Shown here: positions 9,142-17,708 of the stretch, piece after piece
How positions within the stretch are numbered: position 1 is the first letter of the stretch
How the letters are laid out: each line of letters begins with the position of its first letter
Assembly (NCBI RefSeq): GCF_039710355.1
Contig: NZ_JBDKWZ010000013.1
Coordinates: forward strand, 124,001 to 188,000
Direction of reading: 5' to 3'
DNA: 64,000 bases
Source of the DNA: Rapidithrix thailandica
Lineage (GTDB): Bacteria; Bacteroidota; Bacteroidia; Cytophagales; Flammeovirgaceae
Notes under the pieces: generated by a model
Databases searched by the model: none
What the model saw: only the letters and a program-made list of their open reading frames with translations
What the model was told of the DNA's origin: nothing
Position numbers and translations under genes: made by a program

Positions 9142-10464
9142 ATGAAACCAGACGATATCAGCAAATTACGTGAGGCTTTAGCTCTCTCTCCGGATAACGA
9201 CTACTTAAGGCTTATTTTAATTCAGGCTTTAATCAACCATCAATCTTATGAGGACGCTCTTTCCGAATGTCTGACACTGTTAAGTAAAAACCCTCAACAC
9301 CTACAGGGAAAGCTCCACCTGGCTACCTGCTACCTGGGCAAATCGGAAACGGGTACAGCCATTATCATATTAGAAGAAATCATCGATACCCATCCTTCGG
9401 CTGAAGTATATGTACTGTTGGCGAAAGCGTATTTACTGGAAAAGGATTTGCTCAAAGCAACCGGTTTTTATCAAAAAGCCAAAGAGCTTGACTCTGAAAT
9501 ACAGGACGAACAACTGGACCGGGAACTCACCCTCAAAGGAATGGAATCTTTACCGGTTGAAGATGATTTTGCCCAACAAGTAGAGGCTTCCATACAACCC
9601 AAGTCCAAAGACAAAGTAACCTTTGCAGAGGTGGGAGGTATGGAAAAAGAAAAGGAGGAAATCCGTATCAAAATTATTCATCCCTTACAACATGCCGACC
9701 TGTACGAAGCTTACGGAAAGAAAGTAGGGGGAGGGATTTTGCTCTATGGCCCTCCGGGTTGTGGCAAAACACATTTGGCAAAAGCGACTGCAGGAGAGAT
9801 TGATTCTGAGTTTATTTCTGTCGGAATCAATGATATTCTGGATATGTATATCGGGAACAGTGAACGGAATTTACACCAATTGTTTGAAAAAGCCCGGACC
9901 TTGTCTCCTTGTGTGTTGTTTTTTGACGAGGTAGATGCCTTGGGGGCAAACCGCTCTGATCTCAGGACTTCGGCCGGACGGAATATTATCAACCAGTTTT
10001 TGTCCGAATTGGATGGCATTCATGGCGGCAACGATGGCTTGTTGATTATGGGAGCTACCAATGCGCCCTGGCATTTGGACCCTGCCTTTCGAAGACCGGG
10101 GAGGTTTGACCGGATTATCTTTGTGTCGCCTCCTGATCCGGAAAGCAGAAAAGCGATTACCCGGGTTTGTCTGGAGAAGAAGCCGGTCGAAAAAGTGGAT
10201 TTTGACAAGGTTGCCAAACAGATGAAAGATTTTTCCGGAGCAGATATCAAAGCTGTGATAGATTGGGCCGTAGAAGAAAAAATCAAAGAGGCTATGAAGT
10301 TGGGTAGCCCTTCACCGATTACGACTCAGGACTTGTTGAAAGCAAGTAAAAAAATCAAACCCTCCACAAAAGAATGGTTCGTCACAGCCCGTAATTATGC
10401 GCTTTATGCCAATGAATCGGGTATTTATGATGAAATATTGGAGTACTTAAACATCAAAAAATAA
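9142..10464 (+). CDS. AAA+ ATPase with N-terminal TPR repeats
   Basis: The N-terminal ~130 residues form about three to four TPR repeats (SPDNDYLRLILIQALI, NPQHLQGKLHLATCYL, HPSAEVYVLLAKAYL), used for protein binding. Residues ~155-400 are a classical AAA module of the Cdc48/Vps4/katanin type: Walker A GPPGCGKT at 203-210, Walker B with Asp262-Glu263, and an arginine-finger region RRPGRFDR from 317. The C-terminal helix region (WFVTARNYALYANESG) resembles that of other bacterial classical AAA proteins. It should be a cytoplasmic ATP-driven remodelling or unfolding machine. It is followed after 28 bases by a TPR membrane protein, so the two are likely cotranscribed and may form a membrane-anchored complex. 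The target is unknown. All ATPase motifs look intact. Confidence 0.85.
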   Translation: MKPDDISKLREALALSPDNDYLRLILIQALINHQSYEDALSECLTLLSKNPQHLQGKLHLATCYLGKSETGTAIIILEEIIDTHPSAEVYVLLAKAYLLEKDLLKATGFYQKAKELDSEIQDEQLDRELTLKGMESLPVEDDFAQQVEASIQPKSKDKVTFAEVGGMEKEKEEIRIKIIHPLQHADLYEAYGKKVGGGILLYGPPGCGKTHLAKATAGEIDSEFISVGINDILDMYIGNSERNLHQLFEKARTLSPCVLFFDEVDALGANRSDLRTSAGRNIINQFLSELDGIHGGNDGLLIMGATNAPWHLDPAFRRPGRFDRIIFVSPPDPESRKAITRVCLEKKPVEKVDFDKVAKQMKDFSGADIKAVIDWAVEEKIKEAMKLGSPSPITTQDLLKASKKIKPSTKEWFVTARNYALYANESGIYDEILEYLNIKK

Positions 10465-10492
10465 CTATCGACCAAATAATTCCGAACTAGCA

Positions 10493-11764
10493 ATGGAAAC
10501 AGAAAGCATATTGCAACGGGCGGCCATTTTGTTTAATCAGGGCCGGTATCAGGATGCCGCGGAGGAAGCCAAAAAGGCCTTGTCATTTCAACCTGATCAT
10601 CCGGAAGCGCTGAATATTCTGGCACAATGTCACCTACAGGCAGAGGAGCCGGAAGAAGCTGAAAAAGTGATTGATACGGCCTTACAGATTGATCCGACAG
10701 ATACGACGGCTTTATATCTGAAAGCCGCGATATTGTTTCAACGGAATAAACATACTAAGGCCATAAAATTTATTGACAGTGCGTTGTCGTACTATCCGAT
10801 GTCCGCAGACTGTTATGGGCTGAAAGCTGCTATTTTCCACGATTTGGCAAAATTTGAAGACGCTTTGGCTGCTGCGAATAAGGGCTTGGAATTTGATGCC
10901 AGCCATTTGCAGTGCCTGAATCAAAGGGCGCAGGCATTGAACAAATTAGGAGATGCCGAGGCCAGTCAGGAAACTTTGAAAGATGCCTTGTCAGAAGATC
11001 CTGAAAATGCCTTTACCCATACGAACATAGGTTTTGCCCTGTTGGAAAACGGACAACATCAAGAAGCCATGAAGTACTTCAGGGAAGCCCTTCGCCTGGA
11101 TCCTAATTCGGAAATGGCCCGGGGAGGCATGCTTCATGCCATTAAGGCTTCCAATCTGTTTTACCGCTGGTGGTTGAAATACGTATTCTGGCTGTCAAAA
11201 ATGAGCCCTAAAATGCGGATTTTTGTCATCTTCGGAGGGTTTCTGATGTATAAATTCATCGGGAGTATCAAAGCGTCCTTAGGTGTGTTTGAGCCTTTGG
11301 CCACATTGTTTATATGGACATACCTGGTCATTGCTATTTCTACCTGGATTATCCAGCCTGTCTCCAATTTATTTCTTCGTTTCCACCCTTTCGGAAAGTT
11401 TGTTTTATCGGAAGAAGAGAAGAAATATTCCCGGTATACCTTGGTCACGGCTTGTTTGAGCCTTGTGGGGGTAGCCCTGATGCTCTCGATGGGAACGGAG
11501 TCTGTCGAATCAATCCAGTGGTGGAATATGGGTTTGTATTGTACTTGCTATGGGGTGATATTTATGATTGTCAGTAGTGCGGTGGGTAGTGTCGCTTCCA
11601 AAAAAGGAAAGAGAAATGTGAAACTGGCGGGCTTTCTCTTTATCGGCTGGGCTTGTATGGTTTTATTCTTGGGAATCTTTTTGCCTGTATTGGCTTTGAA
11701 AATGTTTAACTATTCGGCTTGGGGCTTTTTGGGATTCCAGTTTTATGCCAATTCCCAACATTGA
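10493..11764 (+). CDS. TPR-repeat membrane protein, partner of the AAA+ ATPase
   Basis: The first ~220 residues are a run of about six TPR repeats (for example AAILFNQGRYQDAAEEAKKA, ALNILAQCHLQAEEPEEAEK and AFTHTNIGFALLENGQHQEA). The rest is hydrophobic with about five membrane segments, starting around IFVIFGGFLMYKFIGS and ending in FLGIFLPVLALKMF. No signal peptide is present, so the TPR part is most likely cytoplasmic and the protein is anchored by its C-terminal half. The preceding gene codes for a TPR-AAA ATPase, and the 28-base spacing supports a shared transcript. It may recruit the ATPase to the inner membrane; this is inference. I do not recognise a named family for the membrane half. 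Confidence 0.75.
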   Translation: METESILQRAAILFNQGRYQDAAEEAKKALSFQPDHPEALNILAQCHLQAEEPEEAEKVIDTALQIDPTDTTALYLKAAILFQRNKHTKAIKFIDSALSYYPMSADCYGLKAAIFHDLAKFEDALAAANKGLEFDASHLQCLNQRAQALNKLGDAEASQETLKDALSEDPENAFTHTNIGFALLENGQHQEAMKYFREALRLDPNSEMARGGMLHAIKASNLFYRWWLKYVFWLSKMSPKMRIFVIFGGFLMYKFIGSIKASLGVFEPLATLFIWTYLVIAISTWIIQPVSNLFLRFHPFGKFVLSEEEKKYSRYTLVTACLSLVGVALMLSMGTESVESIQWWNMGLYCTCYGVIFMIVSSAVGSVASKKGKRNVKLAGFLFIGWACMVLFLGIFLPVLALKMFNYSAWGFLGFQFYANSQH

Positions 11765-11795
11765 TGTAATAGCTTCTTGCTGTACTTAAACATGC

Positions 11796-11838
11796 AAAAA
11801 AAACATCGCTTCGTAAGAGTATATTCTACGAGGCGATG
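11796..11838 (-). terminator. Terminator between the TPR gene and gmhA
   Basis: CATCGCTTCGTA (11804-11815) pairs with TACGAGGCGATG (11827-11838), 12 bp with one mismatch. On the minus strand it is followed by eight T residues (complement of 11796-11803), making it a strong terminator for gmhA; it may also stop the convergent TPR transcript. Confidence 0.8.
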
Positions 11839-11854
11839 CTTTGGTTTCAGGGGA

Positions 11855-12448
11855 TTATTTTCCACTGCCAAACATCCCTTCTTCAATCAACATCATTAAA
11901 ATATGAATGACTTTGATATGGATTTCCTGAATGCGGTCGGCATAGCCAAAGTGTGGCACACGAATTTCCACATCGGCCAGTCCGTTCATTTTGCCACCGT
12001 CCTTTCCGGTTAAAGCGATGATTTTCATGTTTTTTGCTTTGGCCGCTTCAATGGCGTTCAAAATATTTTTAGAGTTGCCACTGGTGCTGATGCCTAACAA
12101 GACATCTCCTTCTTTTCCCAAGCCTTCCACATACCTGGAAAAAATATAGTCGAATCCATAGTCATTTCCTACACAAGAGATATGACTGGGGTCGGAAATA
12201 GCCATAGCGGGCAAGGCCGGACGGTTTTCGCGAAAGCGCCCACTCAATTCTTCCGCAAAATGCATGGCATCGCAGTGCGATCCTCCATTGCCACAAGAAA
12301 GGACTTTGCCTCCGGCCTTGATGGCTGTCACAATCAACCGGGCTGCTTGTTGTATGGCTTCTATATTTGTATCCTCTGCAAGAAATTTGTCCAACACCTG
12401 CTGTGCCTCTTGCAGTTGCTCCCGGATTAATGTTGCTTCTTTTGTCAT
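11855..12448 (-). CDS. gmhA: Phosphoheptose isomerase (sedoheptulose 7-phosphate isomerase)
   Basis: The 197-residue product matches GmhA nearly end to end. GmhA turns sedoheptulose 7-phosphate into D-glycero-D-manno-heptose 7-phosphate, the first step of the ADP-heptose pathway for lipopolysaccharide core. Conserved blocks include CGNGGSHCDAMHFAEEL, the HISCVGNDYGFDYIFSRYVE segment, the SIS phosphate-binding loop GISTSGNSKN, and the C-terminal HFGYADRIQEIHIKVIHI. Length is normal for a single SIS-domain isomerase. The gene stands alone; other heptose genes are not in the window. A clear promoter lies 59-86 bases before its ATG and a strong terminator follows it. Confidence 0.95.
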   Translation of the reverse strand: MTKEATLIREQLQEAQQVLDKFLAEDTNIEAIQQAARLIVTAIKAGGKVLSCGNGGSHCDAMHFAEELSGRFRENRPALPAMAISDPSHISCVGNDYGFDYIFSRYVEGLGKEGDVLLGISTSGNSKNILNAIEAAKAKNMKIIALTGKDGGKMNGLADVEIRVPHFGYADRIQEIHIKVIHILMMLIEEGMFGSGK

Positions 12449-12506
12449 GATTTGTCTTTATTCATTTGAGACCAAGTCAAACTGGTTGTGTGTAGCGAAT
12501 GTAAAG

Positions 12507-12534
12507 CAAAATTAGGAAAAGGGGGCTGTTACAA
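12507..12534 (-). promoter_or_regulatory. Promoter of gmhA (TTG-N17-TAATTTTG)
   Basis: On the minus strand TTG (complement of 12532-12534) is followed after 17 bases by TAATTTTG (complement of 12507-12514), a full match to the Bacteroidota -33/-7 pattern. The predicted transcript would have a leader of about 50 bases. Confidence 0.6.
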
Positions 12535-12604
12535 TTCACTTTCTCCCGGTTTGTGATGCGGAATGCTTTCTGCTTTCGATCTCCTCCAACATTGTATTAC
12601 CGGG

Positions 12605-13207
12605 CTACAATTTAGAGTGCTTTACTCCTGCTTCAATCCTGATATTCAAATCATTTTCCTCAGGAGGGATGGGGCAAGAGTAGGAAGGGTTATAGGCACA
12701 GTACGGGTTATAGGCCTTGTTGAAGTCTATTACAATAGTATCGCCAGAAGGAATGGTGAGATCAAGGTAACGACCACCTCCATAGGTTTCTTTTCCATTG
12801 GTTAAGTCGGTAAAAGGGAGAAACAGATGATCTTTATACTTGAGTGTTCTCCTCAATTGATGACTTTGGTAGATGGATAATGTTAAGATTTGTCCTTCGA
12901 TTTCAAAAATCACTTCCCCGTACTTTTCATAAGTAGGTAGCCTATCGGTGGTCGTTTGCATTTTGAAAGGCAGGGCATTGTGCGTTTTTACAAATTTTGC
13001 AAGCACCTTGTAGGTTGAGTCGATGGGAAAGAAATTGTGTTTCTTAAACTTTTTCAGGTCTTTTTTAGGCAAAGGCGATTCTTCCGGGTTTCGAAATTCT
13101 TCATTGAGTTCTTGTTGAAAGTGTGCAATTTCTTCTTCGTACTGCTGTGCCACTGCCGATCCTATAAACACAAAACTGATGAGGTAGCTAATGAATAGTT
13201 TTTGCAT
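12605..13207 (-). CDS. DUF1684 domain protein, exported
   Basis: The 200-residue product has a signal peptide (hydrophobic core in residues 5-17, probable cleavage after SAVAQ). The rest is DUF1684: the segment YLDLTIPSGDTIVIDFNKAYN and the closing hallmark NPYCAYNPSYSCPIPPEEN are characteristic. The biochemical role of DUF1684 is not established. The protein is expected in the periplasm or outside. It is transcribed on the same strand as gmhA, but gmhA has its own promoter in between. Nothing in the sequence points to a substrate. Confidence 0.85.
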   Translation of the reverse strand: MQKLFISYLISFVFIGSAVAQQYEEEIAHFQQELNEEFRNPEESPLPKKDLKKFKKHNFFPIDSTYKVLAKFVKTHNALPFKMQTTTDRLPTYEKYGEVIFEIEGQILTLSIYQSHQLRRTLKYKDHLFLPFTDLTNGKETYGGGRYLDLTIPSGDTIVIDFNKAYNPYCAYNPSYSCPIPPEENDLNIRIEAGVKHSKL

Positions 13208-14010
13208 GGAAATGAAAGTTAAAATTGATTTTGACAGAATATAAGTTGATCACTTAACTAGCTTGGTTGTTGACGCTTTTAACAATATACATACAAAACC
13301 TTGCCTTTGAAGCGATCCTGAACGCTTTGTCTTTATTGGGGCCCAACAAAAAAGAGTCATTCAGTAGCTTTTAGGAGGTACCTGATGGCTATGGTACTCG
13401 CTTTCATTTACGGGTTCCCGAGGACAAATATACTGCGCTGGATCCGTTTTGAAAGTTAGACATACTCTAAGAGATGTTAGAGGATTTTCTTTTCAAGGTA
13501 TCAAAAATACAAAAAGGGAGAAGTGGTTTGAGAGTCGGATTTTTCCCGGAATTAACCCGTATTAACGGTTTTGTATTTGGTGAATGAAGACTATTTCGTA
13601 ATATTATTATAGAATTTGTATTTTATATATAATAAATGTTTTTCCCATATACTCCGATCTTTAAATATTTCAATATGTAGTTTTTCCATTGCAATGTGGG
13701 TCAAATTCAGTACATTACTCTAAAACATGGAGATAAATTTTTGTGATAAGTTAGGTAAGGTTTGAGGGAACAAGATAATACAATTGTTTTATCCCGAAGA
13801 GCCGAAGAGTTTTCTTGCCCCGAGAAATTGAAACACACAGTCGTCACTCTCAACTATAAGTACTATCTTTGCCGGGCAATTTTTGTAAATGCCGTAAGGA
13901 CTTTACTTAAAATATTGAAAAAAATTACTTAATTTGAGTAAGGAAATAACCGGACAACCATAAATGAAAAATGAATGCCGTACTTGGCATTTAGTTCTTT
14001 CACTTTAGTG
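13208..14010. other. About 800-base AT-rich gap before recQ
   Basis: No supported gene. It contains a near-perfect 20-bp palindrome (13774-13793) and a -7-like TATCTTTG (13864-13871) with no matching -33 element. Tiny open frames in it have no recognisable content. Confidence 0.5.
13774..13793. promoter_or_regulatory. 20-bp near-perfect palindrome upstream of recQ
   Basis: The half sites GATAATACAA and TTGTTTTATC are reverse complements at 9 of 10 positions with no spacer. This symmetry suggests a dimeric regulator's operator. It lies 71 bases before the TATCTTTG -7-like element. The regulator is unknown. Confidence 0.35.
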
Positions 14011-16212
14011 ATGAGCCTTATGATGGTAACAGATCTTGAAGAGAGCTTGAGAAAAACGCTTAAAGAGGTATTTGGTTACAGCCAATTCCGAGGGAACCAG
14101 GAAGCAATTATTAAAAATATCCTCAAAGGCCAAAATACCTTTGTTATCATGCCCACAGGTGCAGGTAAATCTATGTGTTATCAGCTTCCTGCGGTCATAT
14201 CTGAAGGTACTGCAATCGTGATCTCTCCTCTGATTGCTTTAATGAAAAACCAAGTTGATCAACTGAATGCATTAGGAATTACAGCCTATTTTTTAAATTC
14301 CACTTTGTCCAAATCGGAAATCAACCGGGTAAAGCGCGAAACCTTAAACGGAGAAGTCAAACTCTTGTATGTGGCCCCCGAGTCCTTGACCAAAGAGGAA
14401 AATGTAGACTTCTTGCGCAATGCCAAAATTTCCTTTGTGGCAGTGGATGAGGCACACTGTATTTCCGAATGGGGACATGACTTCCGTCCGGAATATCGGA
14501 GAATCAAGTCCATCTTAGAACAGTTGGGTGACCCTCCGATTATTGCTTTAACGGCTACGGCCACTCCCAAAGTCCGGCAGGACATTATGAAAAACCTCAA
14601 AATGGAAGTGGCAGATGTTTACTTATCGTCTTTTCACCGGAAAAATCTGTTCTATGAAGTGCAGCCGAAGGTGAACAGCAAAAAACAATTAATCAAGTTT
14701 GTGAACCATCACAGAGGGCAATGTGGGATTGTGTATTGTCTGAGTCGCAAAAAAGTGGAGGAGATTGCCCAGTTGTTGCAAGTCAACGGGGTGAAAGCGT
14801 TGCCTTACCATGCCGGAATGGAAGCCGGGATCAGAGAAAAAAACCAGGATGCCTTTTTGAACGAAGATGCCGATGTGGTGGTGGCAACCATTGCCTTCGG
14901 TATGGGAATAGATAAACCGGATGTGCGTTTTGTGGTGCACTACGATGCGCCCAAGTCCATTGAAGGGTATTATCAGGAAACCGGCCGGGCAGGTCGCGAT
15001 AGTTTGGACAGTCACTGTTTGATGCTTTATAGTCCCAAAGACCTGGACAAACTGGAAAAATTTAACAAAGATAAAACGGTGACCGAGCGGGAAAATGCCA
15101 AACTCTTGTTACAGGAAGTGGCGTATTATGCGACCTCTTCGGTAGACCGCCACCGTCAATTGTTGCATTACTTCGGTGAATACCTGGAAGACGATTTTGA
15201 CTTTTGTGATAACACAAAAAACGATAGAAAAACTTACGAAGCCAGGGACTTCCTGATCCTGGCGTTACAAGCTGCCCAACAGACCGAAGAGCGCTTTGAC
15301 ATCAACCATCTGGTGGATGTACTCAGAGGGGTGAAAAACGACTATGTCAAAAGTTACCACCACGATGAGTTGGAAGTGTTTGGGAAAGCCAAAGAGCAAA
15401 GTGATCATTTCTTACATTCCTTGATCCGTCAAGCGATGATTTATCGCTACTTTGAAAAAGATATTGAAAATATCACCACCCTTAAGATTACCGGGAAAGG
15501 CCGTGAATATTTGCAGAAGCCAACGCTGGTGACCTTCACCAAAGATCACGACTATACGAAGTATCAATTGGAAGAGGATGAAGACGGAGGTAACAATGTG
15601 CCCACAAAAACCCAATATTTTGACGAGGCCCTGTTAGAATTACTCAAAGGCTTACGTAAGAAGATTTCCAAGCAGAAAAGCTTACCTCCGTATGTGATTT
15701 TCCAGGAAAGCTCTCTGGAAGAAATGTGTACTACGTATCCTTGTTCCCAAGAAGAACTGGCACAAATCAACGGGGTCGGAATGGGAAAAGTGATGAAGTT
15801 CGGGCGGCCGTTTATCGACTTGATTACAAAGTATGTAGAGGAAAATGAGATTGTGACCGCTTCGGATGTAGTGGTGAAATCGGCAGTAAATAAATCCAAA
15901 ACCAAAATCTTTATCATTCAACAAATTGACCGGAAGGTTGATTTGGAAGATATTGCCGAAGCGAAGGATATCTCTTACGATGAACTGTTAGACGAAATTG
16001 AAAATATTTGCTTTTCCGGAACCAAGCTAAACCTGGACTATTACATTGAACATATCCTGGATGAAGACCGGCAAGATGAAATTTATGACTACTTTATGAA
16101 TGCCGAAACGGATAGTGTGGAAGAGGCTTTGGAAGAGTTGGGGGAGGAAGAGTATTCCGAAGATGACATCCGTCTGATGCGGATTAAGTTTATGTCGGAA
16201 GTGGCCCTTTAA
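14011..16212 (+). CDS. recQ: ATP-dependent DNA helicase RecQ
   Basis: RecQ is a 3'-5' DNA helicase for recombination and fork repair. The helicase core is intact: Walker A in MPTGAGKS at about residues 47-54, the DEAH box from Asp146, the SEWGHDFRPEY block, and QETGRAGRD in motif VI. It is followed by the RQC region and an HRDC domain (SLEEMCTTYPCSQEEL, INGVGMGKV), then an acidic C-terminal extension as seen in long Bacteroidota RecQs. The usual four zinc cysteines of the RQC region are mostly absent: the position of the first reads VDRHRQLLHYFGE, and the later cluster reads FDFCDNT, keeping only Cys399. The open frame extends up to 13975, but the residues before 14011-14023 are hydrophobic and not RecQ-like, so I place the start at 14011; 14020 and 14023 are also possible. 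A strong terminator follows. Confidence 0.93.
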   Translation: MSLMMVTDLEESLRKTLKEVFGYSQFRGNQEAIIKNILKGQNTFVIMPTGAGKSMCYQLPAVISEGTAIVISPLIALMKNQVDQLNALGITAYFLNSTLSKSEINRVKRETLNGEVKLLYVAPESLTKEENVDFLRNAKISFVAVDEAHCISEWGHDFRPEYRRIKSILEQLGDPPIIALTATATPKVRQDIMKNLKMEVADVYLSSFHRKNLFYEVQPKVNSKKQLIKFVNHHRGQCGIVYCLSRKKVEEIAQLLQVNGVKALPYHAGMEAGIREKNQDAFLNEDADVVVATIAFGMGIDKPDVRFVVHYDAPKSIEGYYQETGRAGRDSLDSHCLMLYSPKDLDKLEKFNKDKTVTERENAKLLLQEVAYYATSSVDRHRQLLHYFGEYLEDDFDFCDNTKNDRKTYEARDFLILALQAAQQTEERFDINHLVDVLRGVKNDYVKSYHHDELEVFGKAKEQSDHFLHSLIRQAMIYRYFEKDIENITTLKITGKGREYLQKPTLVTFTKDHDYTKYQLEEDEDGGNNVPTKTQYFDEALLELLKGLRKKISKQKSLPPYVIFQESSLEEMCTTYPCSQEELAQINGVGMGKVMKFGRPFIDLITKYVEENEIVTASDVVVKSAVNKSKTKIFIIQQIDRKVDLEDIAEAKDISYDELLDEIENICFSGTKLNLDYYIEHILDEDRQDEIYDYFMNAETDSVEEALEELGEEEYSEDDIRLMRIKFMSEVAL

Positions 16213-16241
16213 AGAAAAAATCTTCAAAGATAATTGAGAGG

Positions 16242-16267
16242 AAAACGCGGGATGGCCCGCGTTTTTT
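16242..16267 (+). terminator. Intrinsic terminator after recQ
   Basis: A perfect 10-bp stem AAAACGCGGG / CCCGCGTTTT with loop ATGG, ending in a run of six T residues. Confidence 0.9.
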
Positions 16268-16336
16268 GTTATAACTCTACTCGAAAAACATTTTTTGCTT
16301 GTAATTTCGCTGACAAATCCATTAACTGAAAAAGAA

Positions 16337-17617
16337 ATGAACATGAATGTTTTAGTAATCGGATCAGGAGGAAGAGAACATACCCTGGCTTGGAAAATCG
16401 CTCAAAGCCCAAAGTTAAGCAATTTGTATGTCGCACCAGGAAATGCCGGAACGGCTGCCATTGCCACCAACGTGGAATTGGGAGTGAGTGATTTTGACGG
16501 TATTGCGGCATTTGCAAAAGAAAAAAACATCGATTTGGTGATCGTAGGGCCAGAAGCACCTTTGGTGGAGGGAATTGTAGATTACTTTAAAAAGGACCCT
16601 TCCCTGGCCGGAATTAAAATTATCGGCCCGGACAAGCAAGGGGCTTTGCTGGAGGGAAGTAAGGACTTTGCCAAAAATTTCATGTTGAAATATGAAGTGC
16701 CGACCGGACATGCTAAAACATTCGATAAAGATACATTGGAAGCCGGCTTGAAGTATTTGGAGTCGGTACAGCCACCTTTTGTGTTGAAAGCCGATGGGCT
16801 GGCTGCGGGAAAAGGCGTGATCATTACTGAAGACTTGGAAGAAGCTAAAACGGCTTTGAAAGAGATGGTTGATGGAAAGTTTGGAGAGGCCAGCGCCAAT
16901 GTATTAATCGAGCAATTTTTGAAGGGTATCGAACTTTCCGTATTTGTGCTGACCGATGGTAAAGACTATGTGATCTTACCTTCGGCCAAAGACTATAAAC
17001 GCATCGGAGAAGGAGATAGCGGCTTGAATACCGGAGGAATGGGGGCTGTGTCTCCGGTGCCCTTTGCAGATGAGGAGTTTATGGAAAAGGTGGAACGCCA
17101 GGTGGTAAAGCCGACTATGAGAGGCTTACAAAAAGAAGGTATTGATTTCAATGGTTTTATCTTTTTTGGCTTGATGAATGCCCATGGAGATCCGTATGTT
17201 ATCGAATATAATGTACGGATGGGAGACCCGGAAACCGAGGTGGTGATGCCTTTGCTGAAAAATGACTTATTGGAGCTATTCCAGCTGACCGCAGAGAAGC
17301 GTTTGAGCGAAGCAAAAATAGAGGTGGATAACCGGACGGCTACTACTGTAATGTTAGTGTCAGGCGGCTATCCGGAAAGCTATGAAAAAGGAAAAGAAAT
17401 TACAGGTCTGGATCAAACGAACGAGGTAATCGTCTTGCATGCTGGTACTCGCTTGGACGAGCAAAACCGGGTATTGACCAACGGAGGACGAGTGATCGCC
17501 CTGACGGCCTTTGGCGATACGATGGAAGAGGCCTTGGCAAAATCATACAAAGCTGCTGAAGCCATTGCATTTGACAAAAAATATTATCGTTCGGATATCG
17601 GATTTGACTTGAAATAA
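16337..17617 (+). CDS. purD: Phosphoribosylamine-glycine ligase
   Basis: PurD joins glycine to 5-phosphoribosylamine using ATP, the second step of purine synthesis. The N-terminal VLVIGSGGREHTLAWK is the family hallmark, followed by the ATP-grasp core (PFVLKADGLAAGKGV) and NTGGMGAVSPVP and YVIEYNVRMGDPETEV. The ATG at 16337 gives a 426-residue protein that begins directly before the Rossmann strand; the frame is open further up to 16295, but those residues are not conserved. It is followed by purK after 91 bases, so the two probably share regulation, although an inverted repeat lies between them. Confidence 0.95.
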   Translation: MNMNVLVIGSGGREHTLAWKIAQSPKLSNLYVAPGNAGTAAIATNVELGVSDFDGIAAFAKEKNIDLVIVGPEAPLVEGIVDYFKKDPSLAGIKIIGPDKQGALLEGSKDFAKNFMLKYEVPTGHAKTFDKDTLEAGLKYLESVQPPFVLKADGLAAGKGVIITEDLEEAKTALKEMVDGKFGEASANVLIEQFLKGIELSVFVLTDGKDYVILPSAKDYKRIGEGDSGLNTGGMGAVSPVPFADEEFMEKVERQVVKPTMRGLQKEGIDFNGFIFFGLMNAHGDPYVIEYNVRMGDPETEVVMPLLKNDLLELFQLTAEKRLSEAKIEVDNRTATTVMLVSGGYPESYEKGKEITGLDQTNEVIVLHAGTRLDEQNRVLTNGGRVIALTAFGDTMEEALAKSYKAAEAIAFDKKYYRSDIGFDLK

Positions 17618-17644
17618 AATTTTTCAGTGGTAGGGAAAAGATGG

Positions 17645-17681
17645 GCAACCGGAGGTAGACTTATAAGAGTTGTCCGGTTGC
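17645..17681 (+). repeat. Inverted repeat between purD and purK
   Basis: GCAACCGGA (17645-17653) is complementary to TCCGGTTGC (17673-17681), a 9-bp perfect stem with a 19-base loop. No T-run follows, so it is not a typical terminator. It could be an RNA-processing or stability element between the two purine genes. Confidence 0.4.
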
Positions 17682-17708
17682 TCATTGAAGGTAATAGTTT
17701 AAAAGTCT

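Noticed and set aside
13330..13420. Tiny frame on the minus strand (about 16 codons) in the gap before recQ
   Set aside because: Too short and without any supporting signal.
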